Origin: Benincasa hispida
Taxonomy: Eukaryota; Streptophyta; Magnoliopsida; Cucurbitales; Cucurbitaceae
Length of the DNA stretch: 64,000 bases
Assembly (NCBI RefSeq): GCF_009727055.1
Contig: NC_052353.1
Coordinates: 45,535,954-45,599,953, forward strand
Reading direction: 5' to 3'
How positions within the stretch are numbered: position 1 is the first letter of the stretch; every line of letters starts with the position of its first letter. The position numbers were made by a program, and so were the translations under genes. The notes beneath the pieces were generated by a model that saw only the letters and a list, made by a program, of their open reading frames with translations, was not told the origin of the DNA and ran no database searches. Shown here piece by piece: positions 1 to 13,000 of the stretch.

Positions 1-51
1 TTTTCCTTGCTTAGCATTGAGCTGCTAATCTTTATCTGATTTTATTGCCAG

Positions 52-1123
52 TCGAGACAATCTTTGCAAGAATTGCAAGCGGCCTGGCCATTTTGCAAGA
101 GAATGTCCCAATGTGGCAATTTGTCACAATTGTGGTCTCCCTGGGTAAGGACACTTGATCTTGTGCTTATTGCCTTTGTCGCCTATTTGGTCACAGAGGT
201 TTATTGGGAGAATGCTCGTTTTTTATTTACCTAAATATTCACCATTCTACTTATTTCTGGCATTTTAAAAAGTGGCTTGTTATTTTCCATTCTACTTGAC
301 ATGAAAATTACGGATTTGGTCCCATGCTATCATGTCATTGGCTGGGAGTATTCAATGTTTGTATCCTCAAATCAGGAGTGCCATTAATCTATTTAGAATT
401 TGATATTTGAAGTTGACTTAGAAGATATATTGTAAGATGCTATCAAAGCGGGAATTTGATTATATTTGCATATTTGGCATACACATGTTTGAACGATGAT
501 CCCATTTCACTTACGGCTTAGTTTTTAATTGATAAATTCATGGTACTGGATCTTCTAGGCATATTGCTTCAGAGTGCACAACAAAGTCACTATGTTGGAA
601 CTGTCGAGAACCTGGTCACATGGCAAGTAGCTGTCCCAATGAAGGCATTTGCCACACCTGTGGTAAGGCGGGACATCGAGCCAGGGATTGCACGGCTCCT
701 CCGATGCCACCTGGGGACTTGAGGCTTTGCAATAATTGCTACAAGCAAGGTCATATAGCAGCTGATTGTACTAATGAGAAGGCATGCAACAATTGCAGGA
801 AGACAGGCCATCTTGCTCGCGATTGTCCAAATGACCCTATTTGCAACCTGTGTAATGTATCAGGGCATGTGGCCAGACAGTGTCCAAAGTCCAATGTCCT
901 TGGAGACCGGGGAGACCGAGGCATCGGCAGTGGTGGTGGCAGTGGACGTGGTGGTGCTAGTGGTTACCGAGATGTTGTGTGCAGGAACTGCCAGCAGCTT
1001 GGCCATATGAGTAGGGATTGCATGGGCCCTTTGTTGATCTGCCATAACTGCGGGGGACGTGGTCACCTGGCATATGAATGCCCTTCTGGTCGGTTTATGG
1101 ATCGTTATCCTAGGAGGTACTAG
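52..1123 (+). CDS. CCHC zinc-knuckle protein, GIS2/HEXBP-like (3' part; start lies off the window)
   Basis: Two exons are visible: 52-144 (acceptor AG at 50-51, donor gtaagg at 145) and 559-1123 (acceptor at 557-558, stop TAG 1121-1123). Joined in frame they carry nine CX2CX4HX4C zinc knuckles, for example CKNCKRPGHFAREC, CHNCGLPGHIASEC and CWNCREPGHMASSC. A Gly-rich linker (GSGGGSGRGG) separates the seventh and eighth knuckles, and the protein ends RFMDRYPRRY. The layout matches the plant GIS2/HEXBP-like single-stranded nucleic-acid-binding family (cf. Arabidopsis At1g75560), whose members also have an Arg/Ser-rich N-terminus; that part would be encoded upstream of base 1. The ATG at 620 opens a long ORF but lies inside a knuckle, so it is not the real start. 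The likely role in RNA or ssDNA binding comes from family knowledge and is not shown here. Confidence 0.93.
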
Positions 1124-2477
1124 TGATTTAAAGAGCTAAACATGGTTAGACCTTTGGATTTTGCTTCGAGTTTAGACAATTTGGGAACTAAACTCTATAG
1201 ATTGCTCTACTTACTTACGTTGTAGTATTTGCTTGTGCTATGTACCAAACATTGTTTTACGCTTAGATGACGAATTTTCAGTATTGTTGATTTTGGTTCT
1301 ATGTAATAAGACTTCCCATCAATGATTCTAGTTGTTGATTTTCCTCGTGTTACCTTGTATACTTTGAATTATGACTCATTTTGAGATGCTAGTTGTAAAC
1401 TTTTGACTTACATTATATTTCTGGATTATAGGCCTATTTCTCTTGATGATGCCATGGCTTTCTCAAGTTTCACCGTCTCATTTGATTAATGCTTCGAAGT
1501 TCGAATGTAATTTGTTAAAGGAAATGTATAAGAAAATAGAACTACTTTTCCTTGTTTCCCTATTTGAAGGGACCGAAACTCGAGTTAATTTGTCTAAAAT
1601 ATTAGGTCAAAATGAGATTTGACTTGATTTTAAAAGGTAAGTTTATATAATTTTTTGCTCGTACACGTGTATATATATTCTCCATCTCTTCCTGTTCTCT
1701 CGTTTCTTTCTGATTTTAGATATGCCTCTTCTCTAGTTTGTCATTCTCCTCTCCCTTCCTATCTCTTCTCTCTTTACCTTTTTTAGGTTGGAAAATTTTT
1801 AGATGAAAATGACTTTCAAATTTGAAAAAAAAAAATGGAATGCTCCTTTCTTAGTGGTGAGACAGTTAGTGGTTGTGACGGTGGTGAGAATATAGGAAAA
1901 AGTAGTAGAGAGGGAGGAGAAAACTTAGCGAGATTGGGAAAAAACGAGCGAAGTGCAAAAAAAATGAGTAAGGAATGCACGTAAGCAGAAGTCAACTTGA
2001 ATTTGATAAATTAGGTTAATTTGAATTTGAATTAGATTAGGGGAATTGAATTTGAATTTGCTAAATTCTATATTTAGTAAACAAATAAATTAGCATTAAG
2101 ACTAATATACCGCAAATGAGATTTCACAGCATTGATCTAACTATTAAATGGAAGTGGCTAAAAAGCGAGAAGAAAAACAATAAAACTTATCCTGAATGAT
2201 TTGTATAACAAATCTTGACAACCAAAGAAAGTGACATCCAAAAAACAATTCAACAAAAATACCTTTATGGTCCTTAGGTAGTTTATATTTAGTTCCTATA
2301 CTTCAAATTGTCACACATTTAATTCATAAGTTTTGAGTTTGGTTTCAATCTAATCACTAAGTTTCAAAATACTACAATTTTACCATTGACATTTGAGTTT
2401 GACTTTAATTTGGTCATTATATTTCAAGATTTACACTTTAAACCTCAATTTTTTTATTATATACTCATTGTTCGTCT
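1124..2477. other. Intergenic: 3' flank of the zinc-knuckle gene, no gene seen
   Basis: The first few hundred bases are probably 3' UTR and downstream flank of the zinc-knuckle gene. The rest is AT-rich, with a short CT-rich stretch around 1690-1790 (tctcttcc-type), no ORF with recognisable similarity and no clear repeat boundary. The right end meets the hAT-type element and its target duplication (2470-2477). Confidence 0.6.
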
Positions 2478-3299
2478 TAGGGGTGAAATCGGTTCGGTTT
2501 GATGGCCAAACCGAACCGAACCGCTTTTGTTTATACATGAAACCGAACCAAACCCGAACCAAACCGAATTGGTTCAATTCGGTTTCAAGAATCGGTTTAG
2601 TTATTTACCTCTGTTCGACGAAAAAGAACGACGGCAGAAAGAAGATGTGAACTTTGGTTCTACAAAAGAAGAAGTGAATGGCCTGGTCGATGAAGAAGAA
2701 CCAGATGGTCTGGTCGAGTCGTCGACTAAAGAAGAACTCTGGTACATATCTGATTTCGTAAGGCGGTCTGGTAACGAAGATGAACAACAACATTCTGGTA
2801 ACGAAGAAGAACGGTGGCGGTCAATGAAGAAGAATGACGGCAGAAACCCTAGTTGGTATAAATCTGATTGGCGAAGGGGAAGGAGATCGTGAAATGGAAA
2901 TGCAAAATCGAATGCGTGAGTCGTGAGGAGGGTGGAAGGCAACGCTCGAGTGCTGAAGTGAGTTTAAATTAGGTTATTTATTTATTATTAAATAAATATT
3001 AATANAGGAGGGTGGAGGGCGGCGCTCGAGTGCTGAAGGTGAAGTGAGTTTAAATTAGGTTATTTATTTATTATTAAATAAATATTAATATTATATATAT
3101 TTATATTTATATATAAACAGTTCGGTTCGGTTTAGAAATCGGTTTTCAAGCTTTGAAACGAACCGAACCGTTTAAATTCGGTTTCAACAACCCAACGAAT
3201 TGCATCGAACCGAAAAATTCGGTTTTGCTTATAAATCAGTTCGGTTCGGTTCGATTTTGCAACTCGGTTCAGTTTGAGCAGTTTTTTTGTCTACCCCTA
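2478..3299. mobile_element. Non-autonomous hAT-type element with 8-bp target duplication
   Basis: The element begins TAGGGGTGAAA and ends TCTACCCCTA, short inverted termini of the kind typical of plant hAT elements. It is flanked by GTTCGTCT (2470-2477) and GTCCGTCT (3300-3307), an 8-bp target duplication with one mismatch. Just inside both ends are arrays of GGTTCGGTT / AACCGAACC in both orientations, which could fold into long stems. The interior has open frames rich in Glu/Lys/Arg (2527-2892) made of degenerate repeats (ggtaacgaagaagaac); I see no transposase (no DDE/RNaseH or hATC motifs). An N at 3005 splits two near-identical copies of about 80 bp, so the true length is uncertain. Confidence 0.8.
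2926..3090. repeat. Tandem duplication (about 80 bp x2) around a single N
   Basis: Copy 1 is 2926-3004 and copy 2 is 3006-3090. They share the run from aggagggtgga through aaataaatattaata and differ by a few substitutions and a 6-bp insertion (ggtgaa). The only base between them is the N at 3005. This is most simply two overlapping contig ends joined with a one-base gap rather than a biological duplication. Confidence 0.75.
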
Positions 3300-3307
3300 G
3301 TCCGTCT

Positions 3308-3966
3308 TTAGAGTTAGTTTATGTTAATAAATTAAAAATCGTTAACAGAATAATAATTAATTAAGTTTTACTATTTTTATCCCCTTTAAAATTAAAGTTA
3401 AAATTTTACTTTATAATTATTTTTAATTAATTAATAAAGATTGACATTAATGATTGAAATTGAGTATTCAATGAAAAATCGATGTTATAAATGTAAAATT
3501 TTGAAATTCATAAATAAAATTAAAATAAAATTATAATATTTTAAAATTTAAGGTCTAAATTGAAGTAAAACTTAAAATTTAAGAATTAAATGTATGATAA
3601 TATAAAATTTAAGGACGAAATAGAAGAACTTATTCCTAGAAAAAAATAATTGTCAAACATTACAATTTTTTAAAAAAATTATTTTGACATTTGTAGGGTA
3701 CCACATGTAATTATGCCGAATTAAGGGGCGAATATAAATTAAATGTGATTCATATTTTTGTTGACAAAGAAAAAAAGAAAAATCAAATTGAAAAAACGAG
3801 CAAATCCTCGAAGCGGAGCGAAACTCAATTTCTTTTTTTTCCCTCCTGCAAACGCTCTTATTTGTTGGACCGTAAAAAAAGAAAAAAAATTGTGAGAGAG
3901 GGAAGTGGATCTTAAAACCCTAGGGTTTCAATTCCTTTCTAATTTATAATCCAATTCTGTTTCTAA
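3308..3966 (+). promoter_or_regulatory. Upstream region / 5' UTR of the NERD-like gene with a palindromic telo-box
   Basis: This is AT-rich intergenic DNA running into the start codon at 3967. The telo-box-like perfect palindrome AAACCCTAGGGTTT lies at 3915-3928, 38 bp before the ATG. AAACCCTA elements are known near start sites of many plant housekeeping and translation genes. A GA/CT-rich zone (about 3826-3905) precedes it, a composition often seen in plant 5' UTRs. No convincing TATA box could be assigned, so the transcription start is unknown. Confidence 0.5.
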
Positions 3967-6900
3967 ATGGATGCCGAAGAAGATGATTCTTCGTATCACG
4001 ACCAAAAATCTTCTTTGTATGTTGATGATGGAAACTTAGATGTTAAGTGTGACACCAATCGGGAGCTTCAAAGCAATGAAGTACAGCATTGTGTGTCCAA
4101 GTCCTCAATTATCGAAACGGAGTTTCCATCTAATACCGGCGTGGAATCTTTACCACCCAGAGATGCAATTCTTGGCGATGAGATTCTTGCCGTGGATACT
4201 TATTCAGAGATGAAGAAGCAGGATTTGATTGAGGAGACAGAGATAGCAGAGGAGAAGGATTTTCGCAATATTATTGAGGATATGGCGGAAGATTCAGTGA
4301 AGTTGGAGATTGAGCCTGATATTGCGGAGGTGGGGTTATTGGGGAAAAGGGTTTTCGCTGATGTGAAAAACAATACAGGGGTGGCGGAGGAGGAGAAGGC
4401 TTTGAATGAATTTGCTGAAGGTGAGTTGTTACCTGAAATGGTTTTGGTTGGTGGCGCTGAAGATCAGGTTGAGGGCAACGTTTTAATGGCGAATTTTTCA
4501 GAAGATACGGTCGTAGAAGGTTCAGCTACAGTTGGCTGTGCAGAGACAACGGAGAAGACGTGTCTGAGTGATGTTTTGGCTGAGGAAACGCTTGCAGAAA
4601 CGACTCTTTTTGTGCAGGATGTAGATGTGACTGATGCTACCAATGTGGTGCAGAAGATAGAGGTGGAAGAGAATGCCGATGACCTTAATGACTCGAAGGA
4701 TACAGAGGTGCCAAAGCAAGAAAATTTTGCTGTGGAGGAAAGGGAATTAGGCGTCTTGGTGCAGCTGGCGGAAAACTCCGAGTTGAAAGTTAGTTTGGTA
4801 GATGAGGCTGTGGGGGAGGAGGGACGGATGGCAAATTTGGCAGGCAGAACTGGTGAAACGTTGAAGATGGAGAATGTCTCAAACACCATTGATGAGGTGG
4901 GGCTGACACATTTCGCTGTAAAAATAGGAAATGCTGAAGACAAGACTGTTGAGATGGACGGAATGTGTATGGAAGACAAGGCTACTGATGTGGCGATGAT
5001 GGAGAATTTGGCAGATGAGACCCCAGAGATCAAGGGAGTGGACTTAGCAGACTACACTATTGAAGAGTTGAAGATTGAGAACGTGGAAGATAGGGAAGCG
5101 GGGGTGCAAGGATTGGCTGTGGCCGATGAGAGCCCTGTGGTTGGGAAGCTTGAGAATACAGCAGATGAGAATGCAGAGGCTGAGGGAGTAGTGCAAGTGA
5201 CTGACTATGAAGTCATAAAATCGGAGAATGTAGAAGAAGACAAGACTGCACAAGGGGAGGAAATAGCTATGGCAGAAGAGAGTGCGGAGGCAGATGGCAT
5301 GGTATATTTGGTGGATGAAGGGATTGGATCAGAGGAGACGGATGCAACCATGACATACTTGGTTGAGGAAACGGAAGCAGCAGAGGAGGTTGAAGAGATG
5401 GATGTTACAGAAGAGGTGGATGAACCAAATAAAGGTAGCAGTGGGTCTAAAAGGAAGCGTGGAAAGAATTCTAAAGCTCCAGCTAGAGTGCCTTCCAGGA
5501 AGAAGGTGGAAGAAGATGTTTGCTTTATTTGTTTTGATGGGGGTGATCTTGTACTCTGTGATCGCAGGTTAGTTTTTTCAGGAACATTCAAAGATTATTA
5601 TTTTGTTGAGATTGTATGTTGATCTTTTCTTTTTCTTGGTTCCAGAGGTTGTCCCAAGGCATACCACCCGGCCTGTATCAATCGTGATGAGGCATTCTTC
5701 CGAGCCAAGGGTCGATGGAATTGTGGTAATGTGCTGTCTTATATTACATATTCTTCGTATAACGTACTTAAGTGTTACTCATTTCTCACACGCCAGCATC
5801 TTTAGTGATCTCATTCAATTCCCTAGTAGTACATGGTGAACGTGAAAGCCACTATTTGGCTGTTGTGGGTAGAAAGGAGCTGAGGGTTTTGTTTTTGTTT
5901 TTGTTTTTGTAAGGATCATTGATAATATCTTATTCATGGGAGGTTTTTGTTTCTATACCTTCATCATGGTTCTTTGGGGATTTTTGTATTTATTCCTTTT
6001 CATCAATTGAGTAACTTGTAGAGTTTCGTCTTGGCTAGTTTGCATGGATCTTTGCTCTCTTCTACTCTTTTTTGGTATTTAATGGGGTTCTTGAATTTTT
6101 TACCCAAAAAACTATTAATTGTTTTCTTTAATGTTTATGAAAAGGAAGTCTTTGCACCCAGATTTATTGTCCCTTGCTTTTAGAAAGATCTATGTGCAGA
6201 TGGCTGCAGAGTATTGTCATTTTGATTTTAAGACATCCCAATGATGTGCACTATGACCTTTTGGAATCAGGAATTATAGTGACTCGGTTTTCATCACTCG
6301 TAGGTGTTGGTTCGGTTTTCATCTTTTGGAATCAAGAATTATAGTGACTCGGTTTTCATCCACTCGTAGGTGTTGGTCTGGAGTTTCAGCTACAGCATAC
6401 TTCCCTCTGTATATGAAAAAAGATGGAGAGAAATTTTGGTTGCTAAACTTGGAATAACCATGCTCATTGATTGTACTATATTGCCTATGTAAAAATGTTG
6501 GAGGCTTAGTTCTAAGTTTGTACTGTGGAAGTGGAAATAACTGTCAAATATTTTAATGATAGGTTCATTGGACACAAGAAACCATGTTTCATTAAGAAGG
6601 ATGAGTCTGTAAAAGCAAAGGCAATATGAAAACACAGGGCATGAAACAAACAAAATGAATCTCAAAAGAAGAAAGTACAAGATGAGACTCCAGAGAATTC
6701 AGTTGTTAAGAATAAAAAACAAAGGAGATCACAAAAAAATTGATTGAAAATATCGAGAGGGTTAAAACGTGCAAAACAAAACCCACTCCAAATACGACTC
6801 GTATGTGCCTTTGAAGACCCACTTGTTTCTCGCTAACCAAAAATTCCAATGAGTATCAAAACTAGTCAACCTGCCAAAAGGATCCTTCTTTTATCTTAAA

Positions 6901-6994
6901 ATGTTTTCTCAATATAACACTTCATCACTGAAAATAGTGCCACAGAGGTGGAATGTATTCTGCTTCACTGAAAATGTTAGCAACGAATATAAGG

Positions 6995-7025
<31 letters not shown>

Positions 7026-10000
7026 CTTCTTCTTCTTTNTATTATTATCTTATCTTCACTGATAACAATTCTACTTATCCTCGATATTAGTAATGGGTCT
7101 TTTCGAGGCCTAGAGCAGCGGGGAAGAGGGGAGGTATCTGTTGGTTTCTGGATAAGATAAAATTCTTTTCAAGTTCTACACTAAAATTACAGTAGAAACT
7201 TGAGCTTTTTTCTTTTTGTTCAGAGACAGTAGAAGCTTGAGCTATTGATTTACAAAAAATAAAAAATAAAATAGAGATTTACTTGGTAAAGATAGCATTT
7301 ATGTTGCAAATCAAGAAAGCTGTAGCCCGTGGAGATGAAGGTCCTGTAATATGTTCTTTCAAACAAGACGTGGAAGTTAAGGCAATGACCCTTGTGTGCA
7401 GTAGATCGTATTTGTTTGCTATGATGATTTATTTTAAGATTATAGGTGGCTTGTCTCTCTCTTTTGCAATCAACTCCCAATGTAATTGGCACAAATTGTT
7501 GTGGTTTTTTGTTAACACCTTTTGGGATGGTATAGATTTGGGTTGTACTTTTCACTAAATGAATGAAAAAGTGTCCACTTTACTAAAGGAAAAAGACTAT
7601 TAAGATTCAATGTTTATTAACTATATGAAGTGCTCTTCAAGAGTGGAGCATTTTACTAAAATTTTCCTAATGGTCTTCCAATTAATGCTTTACCTTTTTT
7701 CTTATCAATGGAAGAGAAATAAAAATCGACTGAACAATGGGGCATACATATAATATATATGAAGCCTAGCTGTTTCTTGTGATTCTACCATCATTCCTCT
7801 GCTCTTTGAGATTTTGAAACTATCTTCTAATCCAGCCAATGATTTCCTTACCTTCTTTTCCTCCTTGCCTATTTTGTGAACTTGTACTGATTTGTGGTCT
7901 CATTCAAGGTTTTCTTTTATAATGATTTATAGGTTGGCATCTCTGTAGTAACTGTGAGAAGACTGCCCACTACATGTGTTACACATGTACTTTTTCCTTG
8001 TGCAAGGGCTGCATAAAAAATGCTGTTATTTTGTGTGTTAGAGGGAACAAAGGCTTCTGCGAGACATGCATGAGATTTGTTATGTTGATTGAAAAGAATG
8101 AGCAGGGGAATACAGAAAAGGTACGTGTTGCACTTGATTAGTGCCAAACATGCATGAATACTGTTAAAGTGTACATGAATACTGTCTCCATTTTACTGCA
8201 TTACCATTGTCTCATTATCATTTTGGACATATAGAGTTGAGAAGGATTATTTTACGAGAAACAAACTTTTCATTGATATACTGAAAGAGACCAATGCTCA
8301 AAAGATACAAACTATAACAAGGCAGGACAATGTAACTTTTATGGGCTTAGATTTTTGGATACTCTTGTATTATTTCACTTTTTTCTCGATGGAAGATTGG
8401 TTCCTCATATAAAAGAAGGAAAAGTAAGAACAACATAACTACTTTATGTAGGTAACTAGCTAGTTGATCCCAATATAATGATGGGAGACAAAATCACTGG
8501 ACTGTATTGTCCATGTTAAATTATGCATTAATCTGAAGTTCACGATAATTGGTCCAGAGTTCCCACTTTTTTGATTATTCATCAGGAGTCTTTCTTTTCA
8601 ATACTAGTGTCTTCCCTTCTTCAAATCATTTCCATGTTGTTTCCTTTGCATTTCCTTATATCTTATTACGTTAAGAATGGTAAACTCATATCTAGATCTG
8701 AGCAAGTCATGAACTCCAAGCCCTTTCAAGGTTCCATGAAACATGGCTGGAGGAAATTATAAGGACTTCTATGTTGTAAAATTGTTAGGAAGGGAGGGAG
8801 AAATCGATGTCTTAGAAAGTCACGGACTAGATGAAGTATGACAAAGGTATATGGTTATGGATTCATGGAATAACTTTGGATGGAGGCTTTTGCTTCTAAT
8901 AGTCATTACTTCAGTGCATCAAAATTTCCTCAGAAGTTCTTTATTGGTTTTGTTCTTTGGACCTCTCTTCGGATCTCTTCTTTATAAAACCAATTGGTTT
9001 TATTTGATTCTTGATTGACCCCAAAACTGATAAAACTCAACTGACTGCAACTATTACCCCTACTGAGAACTAAATCCGCACCCTACCAGTTGTTGAGTTC
9101 AAATTTCCTCAAAACTTTTTTTAAATAAATAAATAAATTAAATAAATAAATAAATAAATAAATATATATATATATATTATATATAATTTAGTTATTTTAA
9201 TAACAGAAACAAAACTTTCATTATCAAAGAGAAAAATACAGAAAGAGGGAGAGATGAGGTATTCCCTTGAGCCGGACTAGTATAAGTTTGGGGTTAGGCT
9301 ATGATTTCAAAAGAATTTAGAAGTAGATGACCAAGTACAAGCAAAAAGGGTAATCAAATTCCAAAAAAATCTCGGTTATGAAAGATTCTACGGTGAATAT
9401 CCCATTGGACCAAAGGATTTTCCCTAAAGCATTAAACTGAGGTCGTCAACTAACTAGAGGTGGACATTTGAAGCTTCGTGGGCCAACCCACTGCATTTTA
9501 AACAAGCTAAACAGTCCTCGAAACTCCTTTTGTTTTATCTCCCATCAAGTGGCGACTTGAGTGAATTGCCCTGTAGTTAGCGTACAGGCATTTGCAACCT
9601 TCATGGATATGAAACATAGCTTGGTGTTGGTGGGGAACCACTAAAGGATAACAAGGAGATGATGTAGCCAGTTGATACTTTGCTGGTTAGGAACTAAAAC
9701 TGGGCTCAGGAGGTCAAATGAACAATTAGGTAGCATTGAGGAGAAAAATGAACAATTAGGTAGCATTGAGGAGAAAATGTCTTGTTATAGTATATATGTA
9801 TATATAAAAAAAGTCTAGCATTCATTGAGAGAAAAGAAATAATGTACAAGGGCATAAAAACAAGCTCACAAAAAGAGTCATCACTCATCAGCTATAGGAA
9901 AGGATTCAAATGCAAAAGAATTCAACCAAGCCGATACTTATAAAAATTATGAGTCTCACCACATTCCACACCTCCTCCAAAGGCCACCACCACTCTAAAA

Positions 10001-13000
10001 ATCCTACTATTATTCCTCTTGAGCTACATTCATAAAATAACAAAACAAGTCTGCCATAGGACAGACTCTCCCCTTATCTTGAAAAAAGGGAGTCCATTAG
10101 AATCTCCTCAATCAAAGCGCAACTTTCCCTGTCACGCACCATGACAATCCCAAACAATCTTAAGTACTAACTCCCAATGGAGTAAGCAAACTGGCAGCTC
10201 TCCAAATGATGATACAGATCCTCTGCTTACACATAGGACATATCATTGTGGACGCAACACCAAGGTAGAATGCTATTGGATACGATCTTGGTATTCACCC
10301 TACCATGTAAGCTTTGGAAAGCAAATAATTTTACTTTCTTAAGGATTTTAACCTTCCAAAGAGAGGAAAAAATCGAGGCCTCCCTAATAGGAGAAGACGA
10401 ACATGGAGAATGAGTGATAGGAGAAACCCTCCAAAGGATTAAGCTCTCAAACTCGAATATCCCTCCTCCCTAAACCAATCTTCGGACTAGCAATAGTAGA
10501 AATAAGGCCTAGTTTAGCTTTGTTGGATTGCTGAATTGTAGGGAGACGATTGAAAAGTTTCTTCTTTTCCCACCTTGTTGAGAGAGAGGGTCACTTTTTT
10601 TGGTTGGTTGGGCTTTGTACCATTGTGTGGGGTCTTTGGTGTTGTGAGAGGAACAATAGAATCTTCAGGAGGGCAATAGAGATCCGTTGAATGATATGAT
10701 ATTAAATTTGCTTTCACCCATCTACTTAAGTTTTTTGGTCAATCTGTGATTTAAGATGGTATAAGAGCAAGTGGTTAAGAGGTCATGTATTCAAACCCTT
10801 GTAATATTATTTTCTCCCCAATTAATTTTGATTTTCACTTGTTGGGTTTTCTTCATATTTCAAGCCCACAAGTGAGAGGGACTGTTGAGTGATATGATAT
10901 TAAATTTTCATCTATCAGTTTAAGGTTTTTTTTTTTGGTAATTATTTGCTTGGTCTTATTCTTACTGCATCGGAGCAGCTCCTTCTTTCTTTCATTTTTT
11001 GGTAGTTTTGGGGTTTTGGAAATTTTTTTGGCATGCAAGTGTATTCTTTCATTGGGGAGGGAGTTTATCATTAAAAAAAGAAAGAGAAGTAGTTATAAGG
11101 CCCACCACCTCCAAAGGCTCACGATTAGCAAGTGATTGGTTAAAATCCAAAGAAAGTGAGGGGGAATGCTCAGTAGAAATCAACGCCAAGGCAATTGAGT
11201 GTAACCGTTTTTGAGACAAATGATAAAGTTGTGGGAATAACTCACAGAAAGAGTCCTAGACCCCACCCATCAATCCTCCGAGAAATAAGTATTATCCCCA
11301 TTCTCGACCGAGCAACAGTGCATAGGTTTTTACTAGAGCCTTTCAACCAACCATTAGGAGTCCACTCAAAAGGGTGTGGGGTCCATATCTACTCACAAAT
11401 AATGACCCAACTGCCATAAGCGTTTGGCTTTTTATCTTGTTGAAGCAGAAAAGTGTTACACACTCAAATCACAATTTTGGTCATTTTTCCAAAATTATCA
11501 ATTTATTACCAAACCTCAAATTTTGTTGGTTGGTTAGTCAAAAGTAACAGGTTATTGTTTGAAACATTTGCATTATAGGATGCTACTTTTTCATCTCATG
11601 TGCACTTCTGGTTAATAATTAATATACTTAATAAGTAGATGCTAAATGCCAATGTTGACGGTCATATTAGCAACAGAATGGCTATAAGGCTAAGGAACTA
11701 AACTATCAAATTAATCTTTTGTTTTCCTTCTTTTTGTTTGGTTTCTAGGAAAAACTATTATCTACATATGTGATATAATTTTTGATGTTGTAGGATCAGA
11801 GTAAATTAGGGCATTTTGGTCAAATCCTTAATTGGTTAGGATTAGGATTAGTTTCCTTGGTTTATTAAGATTATGATTAGTTTTTTTATTAATTAGAATT
11901 ACGATTAGGATTAGTTTGCCTTTCAATTTTCTATAAACGTAAGGATTGTCTTCTTGTATTGACCAACTTTGTATTCATAATAAAGATTTTAATTTTATTA
12001 TTGGAGATTCCTTGCATAGGCTACATCAATTTTTCTGTGGTGTGAAAATCAGATTGCATGCACTCCACCCCTACCAGGGCAGACAACCATCATTGTCTTG
12101 GCTGTACTATTGCTGATTATTTAATATTTATTTTCTCCATTTGTATTACTTCTTACTTCTTACTCATGCATACAAGCAGTAAGCTACATTTTTATAAAGC
12201 AGACTTTCAAAGCAGTATCTTTCAAAAACTACTATATCTATGTATGTCTTACTGCAGCAGGCCATTTTACTTATTCTGTCATTCTTGTGCTTGTGCAGGG
12301 CCAAATCGATTTTAATGACAAAAATAGTTGGGAATATCTTTTCAAGGAGTACTGGACAGATCTGAAGGGAAGCCTTTCTCTAACTTTTGACGAACTTGTT
12401 CATGCAAAAAACCCATGGAAAGGATCTGAGACACTAACTAGCAAACCTGATTCACCTGGTGAGCTATGTGATGGTAATGTTGATCGAGGATCAGATTTGG
12501 ATGTTTCTGAAAATGAAGAATCTGGTAGTTCTAAAAAAAGAAAAGCTAAGAAAAGGTCAAAATCTCAAGCAAAGGAAATTAGTTCACCTACAATACCAGC
12601 TAAACCTGATTCTCAAGGGCTATCCACGGATAACAATGTTGAGTGGGCATCTAAAGAGCTCTTGGAATTTGTAATGCACATGAAGAATGGTGATAAGACT
12701 GTTTTATCTCAGTTTGATGTGCAGGCTCTCTTATTAGAATATATTAAAAGAAATAAGCTTCGTGATCCTCGACGGAAAAGTCAGATCATATGTGATTCAA
12801 GACTTGAGAATTTGTTTGGAAAGCCACGTGTGGGACATTTTGAAATGTTGAAGCTCCTAGAGTCACACTTCCTCATCAAAGAGGATGCTCAGACAAATGA
12901 TCTCCAAGGGAGTGTTGCTGATACTGAATCGAGTCAGTTGGAGGCTGATGGCGCGGATGGGTTGGGAAAGACTAAGAAAGAGAAAAAACGCAGGACGCGG

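Larger units (their letters stand above)
5726..7932 (+). other. Intron 2 of the NERD-like gene (2.2 kb)
   Basis: Donor gtaatg at 5726, acceptor AG at 7931-7932; the PHD coding sequence continues in frame across it (WNC-G-WHLC). It contains a GTTTTT run (about 5890-5912), a tandem duplication near 6259-6378, a TTC microsatellite ending at the N at 7039, and no recognisable gene. Confidence 0.85.
8121..12298 (+). other. Intron 3 of the NERD-like gene (4.2 kb) with several TE remnants
   Basis: Donor gtacgt at 8121, acceptor ttgtgcag ending at 12298; the coding frame continues from NTEK to GQIDFND. The intron holds a TAAA/TA microsatellite (about 9119-9185), a 28-30-bp duplication (9718-9776), an antisense LINE fragment, a 196-bp-spaced repeat pair and a probable small solo LTR, each listed separately. 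The remaining sequence shows no gene. Confidence 0.85.

Noticed and set aside
620..1123. ORF with its own ATG in the zinc-knuckle gene
   Set aside because: The ATG is internal to the CWNCREPGHMASSC knuckle; the frame is open back to the splice site at 559 and joins the upstream exon at 52-144.
2527..2892. 121-codon ORF and its antisense
   Set aside because: Low-complexity charged repeats inside a non-autonomous hAT-type element; no domain, and bounded by the element's ends.
4464..5033. 189-codon minus-strand ORF
   Set aside because: Antisense shadow of the acidic N-terminus of the NERD-like exon 1 (Ser/Thr/Val-rich reverse reading).
11081..11214. Possible tRNA or other small RNA gene in intron 3
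   Set aside because: No cloverleaf or A/B box pair could be made from the sequence; nor elsewhere in the window did I find a supportable tRNA, rRNA or miRNA.
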